Shown here: positions 9,450 through 18,700 of the stretch, one piece after another
How positions within the stretch are numbered: position 1 is the stretch's first letter
How the letters are laid out: the number at the start of each line of letters is the position of its first letter
Source of the DNA: Hyphomicrobiales bacterium
GTDB lineage: Bacteria; Pseudomonadota; Alphaproteobacteria; Rhizobiales; Devosiaceae
NCBI GenBank assembly: GCA_026981645.1
Contig: JALSII010000063.1
Coordinates: forward strand, 1 to 38,457
Reading direction: 5' to 3'
Length of the DNA: 38,457 bases
Notes under the pieces: generated by a model
What the model saw: only the letters and a program-made list of their open reading frames with translations
Told to the model about the DNA's origin: nothing
Databases searched by the model: none
Translations under genes and position numbers: made by a program

Positions 9450-10802
9450 GTGAAACTGCAGACGCGGCTGGCGTCGCAATCCACCATCATATTTGGTGCC
9501 CGCCTGTTGGGTGCAGGGATGATCGTGGCGGCGCAGGCTGCCATCGCCCGTTTATGGGGTAGCGCTGTGCTGGGCGAATATCTGCTGATCGTTGCCATCG
9601 TCAATCTGATCGCCATGGTCATGCCGCTTGGTTTCAACACGGTTGGCACCTATTTTGCCGCGGAATACCGGGCGCGGGGGCAGGGACAGCTGCTGTGGCA
9701 GTTCCTGATGCGCTCCTATGCCCATGTGCTGTTCGCCGGGTCAGCGCTGGGGTTGGGAGTTCTGGTTCTTACCATTGGCGCCGGGGCCTATCTGCCAACG
9801 GTTGCCCAATATTGGATACCCATCTGCCTGATGGCGGTGTCGGTGGCCATGGTATTTGTCAGCGGCGCGATTCTGGTGGGGCTGAAGCGACCCTGTGCGG
9901 GCTTTTTTGCCGATGGACTGGTGCGTCCGATGCTGGTTGTTGCAGCCTTTGTGCTGGCAACGGTGCTGGCTGAAGAACCTCAGCGTCTGGGGTTCATGCT
10001 GTGGTTGTTCGGCATTTCTTACGGCGTCACGGCATTGATATTTCTGGGGTTGGCCAACCGGGCGGTCAGGGCACTGGAAACCAACGAAGATGATGTGGAC
10101 GAGCAGACTGCCCGCTGGTGGAGGTTTGCCGCCCCCTGGGTGCTCATCGCGCTGGCAGGGGGGTTCTTTTTCGACATTGACCTTATTCTGCTCTCGGGGC
10201 TGATGGACAAGGAAACTCTGGCAATATTTGGCGTCTGTACGAGAATATTCGCGTTAATGGCGTTCGGAGTGAGCGCTGTTTATGCGGTGGCGCTGCCGGA
10301 CATGTTTGAGTCTGCGGCCAGATCGGAGAACACGGAGTTTTTGCGCAAGGTGGGCGATGCCAATCTCATAGCGGGGGGACTTGCTGTTGTGCTCTTCCTG
10401 GGCGCGCTGGCGGGCGGGCCACTTATCTTATGGGTGTTCGGCCCGGAGTTCATGGCCGGAGCACTGCCGCTGGCGGTTCTCTCGCTGGTGCTGGTGGTGC
10501 GCTCGGTTTTCGGTCCGGGCGAGCTTGTCCTCTCCATCCATGACAACCCCTGGGCAAGCCTTCCTGCAATCGCGCTTGGTCTTGGAATTCTGGTTGGCGG
10601 CAATCTTGTTCTGGTCCCGGCAATGGGGCTGATGGGGGCGGCACTGGCGGCCCTGCTCGCCTTTGGTGCCTGGTCGGCCACCTTGTGGGTGACAGTTCGG
10701 CGGCTGGAGGGGGTTGATGTTTCCATCTTTCCCCGTCTTATCGGGCTGGTGGGGAGATCAGGATCCGAACAGCGCCCCAAACCGCCGTTTGATGCGACCT
10801 AA
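9450..10802 (+). CDS. Wzx/MATE-type lipid-linked saccharide flippase
   Basis: A 450-residue polytopic inner-membrane protein with about 12-14 hydrophobic segments, resembling RfbX/Wzx oligosaccharide flippases of the MOP superfamily: an N-terminal STIIFGARLLGAGMIVAAQA segment, a charged central loop (ETNEDDVDEQTARWW) and a C-terminal polysaccharide-biosynthesis half. Such proteins move undecaprenyl-linked sugars across the inner membrane. GTG 9450 is used here; an in-frame GTG at 9441 would overlap the previous gene by 8 bases. GGGTGG just upstream can serve as ribosome-binding site. It is coupled to the FemAB-like gene. Its 3' end overlaps the convergent GNAT gene by 45 bases. MurJ is unlikely from context but not excluded. 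Confidence 0.82.
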   Translation: MKLQTRLASQSTIIFGARLLGAGMIVAAQAAIARLWGSAVLGEYLLIVAIVNLIAMVMPLGFNTVGTYFAAEYRARGQGQLLWQFLMRSYAHVLFAGSALGLGVLVLTIGAGAYLPTVAQYWIPICLMAVSVAMVFVSGAILVGLKRPCAGFFADGLVRPMLVVAAFVLATVLAEEPQRLGFMLWLFGISYGVTALIFLGLANRAVRALETNEDDVDEQTARWWRFAAPWVLIALAGGFFFDIDLILLSGLMDKETLAIFGVCTRIFALMAFGVSAVYAVALPDMFESAARSENTEFLRKVGDANLIAGGLAVVLFLGALAGGPLILWVFGPEFMAGALPLAVLSLVLVVRSVFGPGELVLSIHDNPWASLPAIALGLGILVGGNLVLVPAMGLMGAALAALLAFGAWSATLWVTVRRLEGVDVSIFPRLIGLVGRSGSEQRPKPPFDAT

Positions 10803-11357
10803 ACGCCCCACATTCACACCAAAATCATAGTCCGTCGTGACCTTGTTCAGGGGCAGTTCGTAAAGCATGTAGTCTTCGCCGAATATGTGTTTTTCCAGCG
10901 TGCAGGTGTGATTGAATTTGAAGCGTTTCACGATGGCAACGGCGTCGTTTCCGGGCCGGATATAGGTGGAAATCTTGTGAAAGCGCCCATTGTCCCAATG
11001 CTTGATCATGTCGCGAAAACAGGCCATGGCCAGGGAGGCACGGCGTTTTTCAGGGAATATGTATGACCAGTACAGCCACAGGGTGCCCAGTTCGGGGCCG
11101 GTAATCATAAAGCCCGCGGTCTCTTCGCCCGAGAGGCAGACCATCACATGAAAAGGGTCCACGGCTATCAGGTTGGCAAGATAGGACTTGCCCAGTCTTG
11201 CCGATTCATACTGTTTGAACAGGTCTGAATAATGGGGTGATGTTTCAATCACCTCCATCAGGCGGGTGTGGACAAGATCAATATCGGCGGCAGTCGCAGC
11301 GCGAATTGTGGGCGCGCGCTTTGGTTTTTCCATTCCGCTGTCTGCTGGCTCCTTCAT
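10758..11357 (-). CDS. GNAT family N-acetyltransferase
   Basis: A 199-residue protein with a GNAT fold: N-terminal APTIRAATAADIDLVHTRLM, a central beta strand and acyl-CoA-binding region around SYIFPEKRRASLAMACFRDM, and a C-terminal strand near FKFNHTCTLEKHIF. The substrate is unknown. The ATG at 11357 is taken; ATG 11333 (MEKPKR) is equally possible and neither has a strong ribosome-binding site. The gene runs convergently into the flippase and shares its last 45 bases with that gene's end. It is divergent from the GH3 glycosidase, with 162 bases between starts. Location beside FemAB-like and flippase genes hints at a role in surface polymer modification, which is only an inference. Confidence 0.75.
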   Translation of the reverse strand: MKEPADSGMEKPKRAPTIRAATAADIDLVHTRLMEVIETSPHYSDLFKQYESARLGKSYLANLIAVDPFHVMVCLSGEETAGFMITGPELGTLWLYWSYIFPEKRRASLAMACFRDMIKHWDNGRFHKISTYIRPGNDAVAIVKRFKFNHTCTLEKHIFGEDYMLYELPLNKVTTDYDFGVNVGRLGRIKRRFGALFGS

Positions 11358-11519
11358 AGACAGGCTTAAATCTTTACGCACTGTTGTTTCCTGATGGTTT
11401 ATGGATCTTCCCAACCAGTGAACACCAAATTGCCGATTTTTACGTTAACGCAGGATATTGCAGGCCTCTGGGAGTGGAAGGATTTTCTTTCATCGAGGCA
11501 GCCGGGAGATAATTTCGTC

Positions 11520-12623
11520 ATGAGTCCACTCAAACGTCTGTATAAATTTCTGTTTCTTTTCCTGTCGATATTTTCCGGGTTCCCGGCAATGGCGGCCAGC
11601 CTTGAAGAAATGGCGGGGCAGATGATTCTGGTCGGTTTTCAGGGCGATTCCCTTGATGCCTCCGGTGTTGCTGCGGTGCGGGCCGATATTGCGGCGGGAC
11701 GCATTGGCGGGGTAATGTACTTGCGTAACAATGTGCGCAGTCTGGATGTTGTCCGGCAGATGAATTCCGCCTTCCTTGAGGCGACGCGGGGGCTAGCGCC
11801 GCTGATTGCACTGGATCAGGAGGGAGGCAGTATTGAGCGGCTGACCGAGGCCGTGGGGTTCAGGGAAATAGCTTCCGCTGAACGCATGGCAGCGACGCAG
11901 AGCCCGGAGCAGGCGCGCCAGGCCTATTCGTCCATGGCTCTGGACCTGGCCGCTTTGAACTTTAACCTCAATCTTGGCCCGGTTGTTGATCTTAATCTCA
12001 ACCCGGATAATCCGATTATCGCGCGGTATGGGCGTTCCTTTGGAGCCGATGCCACGCGCGTAAGTCAATATGCCACCAGTTTTATTTCTGCACATCGGGC
12101 GGCGGGGGTTCTGACGGCTCTCAAACATTTCCCCGGCCATGGTTCTTCGCGTGCCGACAGCCACAAGGGTTTTGTTGACATAACCCGTTATTGGCAACCT
12201 GAAGAGCTGCTGCCCTATCGCAATCTGATTGGTGCTGGAATGGTGGATATGGTGATGAGCGCGCATTTATACCACGAACAATTTGCCGGAAGCTCGGGTG
12301 CGCAACTGCCCGCGAGCCTGTCGCCCAACTGGATTACCGGGGTTTTGCGCTCGCAACTGGGCTATAATGGCGTGGTCATCAGTGATGACATGGAAATGGG
12401 GGCCATCCGCCAGCAGTTTTCATTTGAGGACAGCATTGTTCTGGCGGTACGGGCGGGAACCGATATCCTGTTGTTTTCCAACACGGCGCGTTATCGGAGG
12501 GGCCTGCCCGCAGAAATTGTTGATGTTCTGGTCAGGACTGCCCGGGCAGACCCCGAGTTTCAAGCCCGGATTGAAGAGAGCTACGCCCGGATTGTGGCCC
12601 TGAAATCACGGCTTGACCGCTAG
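11520..12623 (+). CDS. Secreted glycoside hydrolase family 3 (beta-N-acetylhexosaminidase-like)
   Basis: A 367-residue exported GH3 enzyme. The N-terminus MSPLKRLYKFLFLFLSIF with a following AMA|AS site is a signal peptide. The NagZ-like catalytic loop KHFPGHGSSRADSHKG carries the conserved His and Asp, and SDDMEMGA holds the nucleophile Asp. Single-domain GH3 enzymes of this kind cleave terminal beta-N-acetylglucosamine from peptidoglycan or other glycans. Cytoplasmic NagZ recycles muropeptides, but this one has a leader and should act in the periplasm or outside. ATG 11520 is chosen for the signal peptide and a GGGAG at 11504-11508. It is divergent from the GNAT gene and followed by a palindromic repeat region. 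Confidence 0.88.
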   Translation: MSPLKRLYKFLFLFLSIFSGFPAMAASLEEMAGQMILVGFQGDSLDASGVAAVRADIAAGRIGGVMYLRNNVRSLDVVRQMNSAFLEATRGLAPLIALDQEGGSIERLTEAVGFREIASAERMAATQSPEQARQAYSSMALDLAALNFNLNLGPVVDLNLNPDNPIIARYGRSFGADATRVSQYATSFISAHRAAGVLTALKHFPGHGSSRADSHKGFVDITRYWQPEELLPYRNLIGAGMVDMVMSAHLYHEQFAGSSGAQLPASLSPNWITGVLRSQLGYNGVVISDDMEMGAIRQQFSFEDSIVLAVRAGTDILLFSNTARYRRGLPAEIVDVLVRTARADPEFQARIEESYARIVALKSRLDR

Positions 12624-12700
12624 GGCAATTTCTCGCACAAGTTTTTCTTGCCAGTTTCTTTTGCAGGGCGTATATGTCAGCAATGCTGACCTAGAGTTTC

Positions 12701-12728
12701 CCATGTTTTGATACGTATCAAAACATGG
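12701..12728. repeat. Perfect 28-base palindrome
   Basis: Each half is CCATGTTTTGATAC or its reverse complement with no spacer. Outer TAGAG (12692-12696) and CTCTA (12729-12733) extend the symmetry imperfectly. It lies in the gap after the GH3 gene, 20 bases before a second palindromic element, and GCTCTAAG is repeated after each (12728-12735 and 12792-12799), so the two look like units of one mosaic repeat. It has no T tract, so it is unlikely to be an ordinary terminator. Confidence 0.85.
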
Positions 12729-12748
12729 CTCTAAGTATTTGAATTGTC

Positions 12749-12793
12749 GCGCTTCCGAACCGGAGAACCGGTACCCACTTATCCTGGAAGCGC
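12749..12793. repeat. 45-base palindromic intergenic repeat, copy A
   Basis: The arms GCGCTTCC (12749-12756) and GGAAGCGC (12786-12793) are fully complementary, and the centre carries AACCGG.GAACCGGT and CCCACTT.TCCTG. The same 45-base layout recurs at 27801-27845 with different but again complementary arms. Rhizobial genomes carry many dispersed palindromes with a similar CCGGAAAACCGGT core, so this is probably a family of that kind. It lies 18 bases before the LysE-family start. Confidence 0.8.
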
Positions 12794-12811
12794 TCTAAGC
12801 GAGTTCTGATC

Positions 12812-13405
12812 GTGGACCTTCAGATCGTTGCAAGTTTCCTGCTTCTGGTGTTTCCCTCGTTTGTAACGCCGGGGCCGAACAATTTCATGCTGATGGCCTC
12901 ATCAGCCAAGTTCGGCATCCGCCCCACCATTCCCCATGCCATTGGTGTCAACACCGGTTTTCCACTGATGGTGTTTATAATCGGCCTGGGTCTTGGGGAG
13001 GTGTTTGCAGCATTTCCTCAGGTTCAGATCGTCCTGAAATATTTTGCAGCCGGGTATTTTTTGTGGCTGGCTTATAAAATGCTGGGCCTAAAGGTTGGCG
13101 ATGTCAAAACCGTCGCCCGCCCCATGCGCTATTTCGAGGCGGTGCTTTTTCAGTGGGTTAATCCCAAGGCCTGGGTGATATCGGTCAGTTTTGTTTCAGC
13201 TTTTGTGGGGCAGGGGGAGTGGCGTTTGCCCTCGCTGGTGTTGATAGCCCTGGGCTGCATGGCAACGGGGCCCTTTGCCAGCGTCATATGGATGGTGTTT
13301 GGTCAGCAGTTGCAGAGTTTTTTACGCCGGACCGGAGGCGAAAGATTTCTGGGTGCAATTCTGGCTGTTCTGATGATTGGAGCGGTGGTCCTGTTTCTTA
13401 TTTGA
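12812..13405 (+). CDS. LysE/RhtB family amino-acid exporter
   Basis: A 197-residue inner-membrane protein with about six hydrophobic segments. The family signature TPGPNNFMLMASSAKFG is near the N-terminus, and FQWVNPKAWVISVSF is in the middle. Members export amino acids or similar small metabolites in exchange for protons; the substrate cannot be predicted. The start is GTG 12812, which gives the standard N-terminus, though its ribosome-binding site is weak. Palindromic repeats occupy the space directly upstream, so its promoter must lie within or before them, or it depends on read-through from the GH3 gene. Confidence 0.9.
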   Translation: MDLQIVASFLLLVFPSFVTPGPNNFMLMASSAKFGIRPTIPHAIGVNTGFPLMVFIIGLGLGEVFAAFPQVQIVLKYFAAGYFLWLAYKMLGLKVGDVKTVARPMRYFEAVLFQWVNPKAWVISVSFVSAFVGQGEWRLPSLVLIALGCMATGPFASVIWMVFGQQLQSFLRRTGGERFLGAILAVLMIGAVVLFLI

Positions 13406-13461
13406 GCAAGGCGGGTTAGTATCCAAAGTCAGCATGGCCAAAAAAGCGGAATCTGCCTCAC

Positions 13462-14280
13462 TTGACTTTGGAACCTGACGTTAACTCCAAGCCCGTCCGC
13501 CAAGTGCGTGCGCTGTTCATTTCGGACGTGCATCTGGGCATGAAAACCATCCGTGTGCGCGAGTTGATTGATTTTCTGCGTTGTCACGATGCTGAGACCA
13601 TCTATCTGGTGGGCGATATTCTTGATGGCTGGCGGTTGCAGAAAACCTGGCGCTGGCCGCCCGAATATAACATCGTTGCTGAATTGATTTTAAGCAAGGC
13701 AGCGGCCGGTGCACGGGTCGTCTACCTTCCGGGCAACCATGATGAATTGGTGCGTGAATATCTGGGCACCTATTTTGGCACTATAGAGCTGGTGGACCGC
13801 ACCATTCATACCACTGCCACCGGAAAAACCTATCTGGTTATCCATGGAGACCAGTTTGACGTGGTGGTCAAGAACGCCAAGTGGCTGGCCCATATTGGCG
13901 ACTGGGCCTATAATTTTGCCCTGAAAACCAATGGCACCATCAACTGGTTCCGCCGCCGCATGGGGCGGGGATACTGGTCGCTTTCGGCCTGGGCCAAGCA
14001 GAAGGTCAAGGGGGCGGTCAGCGTTATCGGACGCTTTGAAGAAGCGCTGGCGCTTGAGGCGAAAGAAATCGGTGTTGACGGCGTGGTGTGCGGCCATATC
14101 CATCTGGCCGACATGCATGACCGCCTGGGCATCCACTATATCAATACCGGGGACTGGGTGGAAAGCTGCACAGCGGTTGTCGAGGACTTTGAGGGCAATT
14201 TTGAGCTGATCCGCTGGACGCATCTGCAACCCAAAGCAGTGAAGAAGAAAACACGGCGTTTGCGCAAGGGCCGCAAGTAG
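13462..14280 (+). CDS. LpxH-like UDP-2,3-diacylglucosamine diphosphatase family phosphoesterase
   Basis: A 272-residue calcineurin-type metallophosphoesterase. All metal-binding motifs are present: ISDVHLG, GDILDGW, GNHDE, HGDQFD and GHIHLAD. Proteins of this form are annotated as UDP-2,3-diacylglucosamine diphosphatases, which make lipid X in lipid A synthesis. Many alphaproteobacteria use LpxI for that step, so this could have another phosphoester substrate. The C-terminus is strongly basic (KKKTRRLRKGRK), suggesting membrane or nucleic-acid association. The start is uncertain: TTG 13462 is the first usual start in frame. An ATG at 13434 lies in another frame, and a change of one base in an A6 run at about 13441 would join it. 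Confidence 0.82.
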   Translation: MTLEPDVNSKPVRQVRALFISDVHLGMKTIRVRELIDFLRCHDAETIYLVGDILDGWRLQKTWRWPPEYNIVAELILSKAAAGARVVYLPGNHDELVREYLGTYFGTIELVDRTIHTTATGKTYLVIHGDQFDVVVKNAKWLAHIGDWAYNFALKTNGTINWFRRRMGRGYWSLSAWAKQKVKGAVSVIGRFEEALALEAKEIGVDGVVCGHIHLADMHDRLGIHYINTGDWVESCTAVVEDFEGNFELIRWTHLQPKAVKKKTRRLRKGRK

Positions 14281-14392
14281 GGACCAGGCACACAACTTGA
14301 CTGCCGACTTGCCAAGGCTGGGTTTCGGGCGCAGACTGAGGTTTCGCAAAACTCTCCTGATTTATGCCCGAGCCTTCCGCGGAGCTGTTCCC

Positions 14393-15622
14393 ATGGTTTT
14401 CAATTTGCGCGCGCGGCTGGCTCAGCCGCAGGGGCGCGCGGCGCTGTTTTATTTTACATTGTTTATGGCTCCCGCCATCAGCAACCCTTTTCTGGCGATC
14501 TGGCTGACTTCGCTGGGGTTGAGCCGGGCGCAAATCGGCATTGTCAGTGCTGCTCCCATACTGGTGATGGTGTTTCTCAATATCCTGGTGGGGCGGGTTG
14601 CCGACAAGGCAAGCGATTGGCGCCAGGTTATCATCATCGGTTCGGTTATGGCAGGATTTACCGCTTTTGGCCTGTTTTTTGTTTCGGGCTTCTGGTCGAT
14701 GCTCATCCTGTTCACGCTGATTGTGGTGCCATTTCAGGCCATCACACCGGTTATTGATGCCGCAACCATTCGCATGTCGCGCCGTCTGGGTCTGGATTTC
14801 AGCCTGATCAGGGTCTGGGGCACGGTGGGATTTATGGTGGCGACGATCATTGGAGGGCTGGTGCTGGGTCAACTGGGGCATTTCATGTTTGTGCCCTTGT
14901 TTATTCTGGCGGCTGGCATCAGGGCGCTGGCGTCTTTGCAACTGCCCTATTTTCGCCGGCAGGCGGAGGTGGCCAGCAACGAGCCTGCGGCGCTGACCGT
15001 CCCCGATCACGAGAGTGCCGCCAATCCGCTGGTTTCAACGGAACTGAAAGGGCTTTTGCGCCCGTGGTTTTTCCTGCCACTGGTGGGGGCGGCGCTTCTG
15101 CATTCAAGTCATATGATGCAGATGAGCATGGGGGCACTGATCTGGAAAGAGGCTGGTGTGCCCGAAGCAATGATCGGGGTGTTGTGGGCGCTGGCGCCGG
15201 CTGGAGAAATTGTTATTTTTCTGGCTTTTCAACGGCTGGCAAAACGTTTTTCAGCCCGTTATTTACTGTTGGCCGCCTGTTTTTTTGCCGTTGTGCGTTG
15301 GGGCGGGTTGGCACTGGAGCCGCCCGTCTGGGGCATCGCTCTTCTTCAGGTCATGCACATGCTTACATTCGGGCTGAGTTATCTGGGTATCATCAACTTC
15401 ATTGCCAACTGGACCGGCGATGAAATCGCAGCGCAGGCACAGGGGACTTTTGTCATGATAAGGCAGGTGTTCACGGTGCTTGCACTCACCGGGTTCGGCT
15501 ACCTTGCCGGGCAGATTGGCGCCCAGTCCTACTTTGCTGCAGCATTGCTGGCAGCGCTGGGAGGATTGTGCATCTGGTGGTCGTTGGTGTTGATGAACCC
15601 CAGGTTGGAGAAAGGCGTATGA
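14393..15622 (+). CDS. MFS transporter, HcaT/3-phenylpropionate permease type
   Basis: A 409-residue permease with about 12 hydrophobic segments. The MFS loop 2-3 motif appears as LVGRVADKASDWR. The general form (LFYFTLFMAPAISNPFLAIW near the N-terminus, then IRVWGTVGFMVATIIGG) resembles the MFS_1-like group that includes E. coli HcaT. The substrate is unknown. The ATG at 14393 has GGAG eight bases upstream and is preferred over the earlier in-frame start at 14297. It follows the phosphoesterase by 112 bases on the same strand and ends before a bidirectional terminator. Confidence 0.88.
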   Translation: MVFNLRARLAQPQGRAALFYFTLFMAPAISNPFLAIWLTSLGLSRAQIGIVSAAPILVMVFLNILVGRVADKASDWRQVIIIGSVMAGFTAFGLFFVSGFWSMLILFTLIVVPFQAITPVIDAATIRMSRRLGLDFSLIRVWGTVGFMVATIIGGLVLGQLGHFMFVPLFILAAGIRALASLQLPYFRRQAEVASNEPAALTVPDHESAANPLVSTELKGLLRPWFFLPLVGAALLHSSHMMQMSMGALIWKEAGVPEAMIGVLWALAPAGEIVIFLAFQRLAKRFSARYLLLAACFFAVVRWGGLALEPPVWGIALLQVMHMLTFGLSYLGIINFIANWTGDEIAAQAQGTFVMIRQVFTVLALTGFGYLAGQIGAQSYFAAALLAALGGLCIWWSLVLMNPRLEKGV

Positions 15623-15641
15623 AGCTTGCATGCCGGTTCAC

Positions 15642-15679
15642 AAAAAACGACCTCTTCCGGTTGGGAAGAGGTCGCTTTT
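15642..15679. terminator. Bidirectional rho-independent terminator
   Basis: An 11-base-pair stem, CGACCTCTTCC (15648-15658) with GGAAGAGGTCG (15664-15674), encloses a 5-base loop. Four T follow on the plus strand (15676-15679), and six A precede it (15642-15647), giving T6 on the minus strand. It serves the convergent MFS gene and the long minus-strand gene. Confidence 0.9.
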
Positions 15680-15738
15680 AGAGTGCCGGGCGAGGAGCTA
15701 ATTCGCGGATCCAACAGGCAATTTGAATGCGCTATGGA

Positions 15739-18700
15739 TTAATTGATCCGGCCGCTGGCATGGGCAAGCATGGTGAATACCTTACCCCGGTCGGAAACCA
15801 GCATCTGACGGGCTTCGCCAGCATCTCGCGCGCTTTGCATGAACTGCTCGAACTCAGCAACATAGTCGCGCGCGGTCTGGGCAAAATCGGGGTCACGCTG
15901 AAGCTTCTTGCGCACATCGTCATAGGTGCCCTGTCCGGTCAGCGTATAGATGCGGCGTGAGAACACCCCTGTTTCGCCGGCCTGATAGCGTTGCCAGGCT
16001 TCAGCCAGTGCGTTTTCATCAATTGATCGGGCGATGTCATCCGTAAGACTGCTCAGCATGGCAGTACGGGGTGCCTGAGCACCTGAGCCAGCCTGCTGAT
16101 TTGCCGATGCATTGCGCAAGACGTCACGCAGCCAGCCACTACCCTCTTTGGGAGGTGGTGTTGCAACTGCAGGTCTTGGTGTTGCCGGAGCCGGAGCTGC
16201 CGGACTAGGCGCAGGGGCAAGGGCGGGCCGGGTCAGTGTATCGAGCACGCTTTCCGAGCGTGTCGACGGAGTGTGAAGGGCGGGGGCCGGTGTTGGAGCC
16301 GGAGGAGGTGGTGGCGGCGGCGGTTCGCGGTGTTGGGCCGGAGCGGGAGGTGCAACCGGTGCAACTGTCGGGGCTGGCGGCGTGGCCGGCCGTGGCGTCC
16401 GCGGGGGAGGCGTAATTGAAGCCTGGCTCACATCATGGGATGCGGGTTGGGCGTGGACGATGGCGTTCAACTCGCTCAGGGCTTCAATCTGTTCAGCAAC
16501 AACCGAGCGCATGGCAGCGGCGCTGGCCCGGGTTTCTTCGGGCAATTCAAGGAAGCCGCGCTGTAGTTCAGAGCGGGTTGATTCCAGTTCGCTGCCAACC
16601 TGGCGGGCAGTGTCCTGCATGGATTGTGCGGTTTCGTTGAAGCGACGGGTGGCATCAGCCAGAGCCTGCTGCATTTCGGCCAGCATGGCTTCCTGAGTCT
16701 GGCCAAGTGCCGCACTGGTGCGTTGCCCTTCGGCACCGGCCGTCTCGGCCAGGCCTTGAAGTTTTTCCGTGACCATGTCTGTCGTTGACCTCAGGGCTTC
16801 ATCCATGGCAGTGCGGGCGACAAGAAGGCGCTGTTCCGTGTCGGCAACAGTGTCGGCAATGGATTGGGCAAAAGTGCGCAGGCGGTTGTCGATATCGTCG
16901 GCCCGGGCGGTAAATCCAGCGGCCAGAGCATCCATGGCTTCACGGCGTGCTTCCACCGCGTCCATGCTGGCGTCGCTGGCGTGCGCAAGATTCTGTGCGG
17001 CACGATCTATACTTGCCGTCTCTCCGTCCAGCTTGCCAACCATAGAGCCAAATTCCTCGATCATCGAGCGGATGGTAATCTGCAGGGCCCCCACATGATC
17101 GGAAACAAGCTGACCGGCTTGTTCCGTGGTGCCCAGTGCTTCGCGCACGGTTGCCGAATATGTTGCCGTCTGGCTTGAAACACTGTTTTCGAGGGTTGCA
17201 AGATTGTTGGTTGAAGCTTCAAGAACCTGCTGGAGCAGGGCGTTGCTCTCGTTAAGTTTCTCCAGCGCACCGGTCACATCGGTCATCATGCGTGAGGTTG
17301 TGCTCGACATGATATTTTGCGCTTCATGGGCGTTGGCCTGCAGGGCCTCGTTCAGAATGTTGCCGTGATTGTGCAAACTGCTGGACAACTCGTTTGATTT
17401 TTCACTCACCAGTGCAGCAAATTCACCGGTTTTTTCGGTGATAGTGCGATTGATATGTTCAACCTGCTCGCCCAGTGCGGCAGCGCTCTGGGCTGCGTCA
17501 ATGCTGATGAGGGTTTCAAACCGGCCCGCAACCTCGGTGATTTTCTCCATGGCCACGCGGACTGCTGTGTCCATACGACCCGCGTTCTGTTCGATATCGG
17601 CGGAAAGATTGGTGGCGGCAGCAACAATGCGGTTGTTGATGGTTTCTTCGATATTGGTGGCGCTTGTTTCCAGTTCCGTCATGGTTTTCCCCATGGTTGT
17701 GGAAATGGATTCGTTAAGGGCGGCAAGGCGGTCAGCGGCGATATCAGCGCGGGCCGTGATGGCTTCGGGCAGGGTGCCCAGTCTTTCATCCACCATGTCG
17801 GTGATGGCGGTACGAGCGCTGTTTACTCCAGCTTCGATGAGATCAGCGGTCAGGGCCGCGGACTTGTTCACAGTGGAAGCGGCCTGCTCGACCCGGGCGC
17901 TGATGCCTGTTTCAGCATCGTCGATGCGCGAGATGGCGCTTTCGATACCAGTGTTGAGATTATGGGTTACCTCGGACACTTTGGCGGAAATCATTTCCGA
18001 GACAGTGCCGGTATGTGCGTCGATTGCAGCGGCAACTTCTTCTGTGCGCGCGCCCATGGCAGCGGCAATACTTTCGGCGGTGCCATCGAGTGTTGCCTCA
18101 AGCTCGAGCCGCCTTGCGTCAAGAGTTCCGGCAATATTGTTGTTTCCGGATTCAAGGCTGTCAGCAATCTGCTTGGTGCGGGACTCAATGGTATCGGTGA
18201 TGAGGTTGGCACGGCCGGTGATGGTTTCGGCCATTTCGCGGGTACGCTGGGAAATCTGGTCGTTGAAGTGACCGGTTTTTTCGTCAAGAGCCAGTTCAAG
18301 CACGTTGGCGCGGCTGGCAAAACTGTTAGTGTAGCTATCAAGGGCCGCTGTCAGGCGCTCACCCTTTTCGGAGATGACATCGTCAAAGGATTTCAGACGC
18401 GTGTCGATAACCACTGCGACCTCCTCAACCCTTGTGTCGAACTGGGCAAGGGTCTGGGCGCCGGCGCCAAGAAGAGACTGGCGGGCCTGTTCGGATGTCT
18501 CATCTACCGAGCCGGAAATCTCCAGCATGGCTGACTGCATGCGGCTTTCCATGGCGTTGATCTGGGTTGAAACCATTTCGTCCATCTGGTCGATCAGCTG
18601 AGTCATGGTGGCTTCAGCTTCGCCAGCCCTGCCACTGATTTCGTTGGCAACCCTCAAACCTATGGCATCAAGTGCACCGCCAACCTCATGGCCGCGGTCG

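Noticed and set aside
17455..18534. Long open frames on the plus strand within the GPR-like gene (also 17369-18271)
   Set aside because: They mirror the repetitive coiled-coil codons of the minus-strand gene. The composition is odd and no domain is visible.
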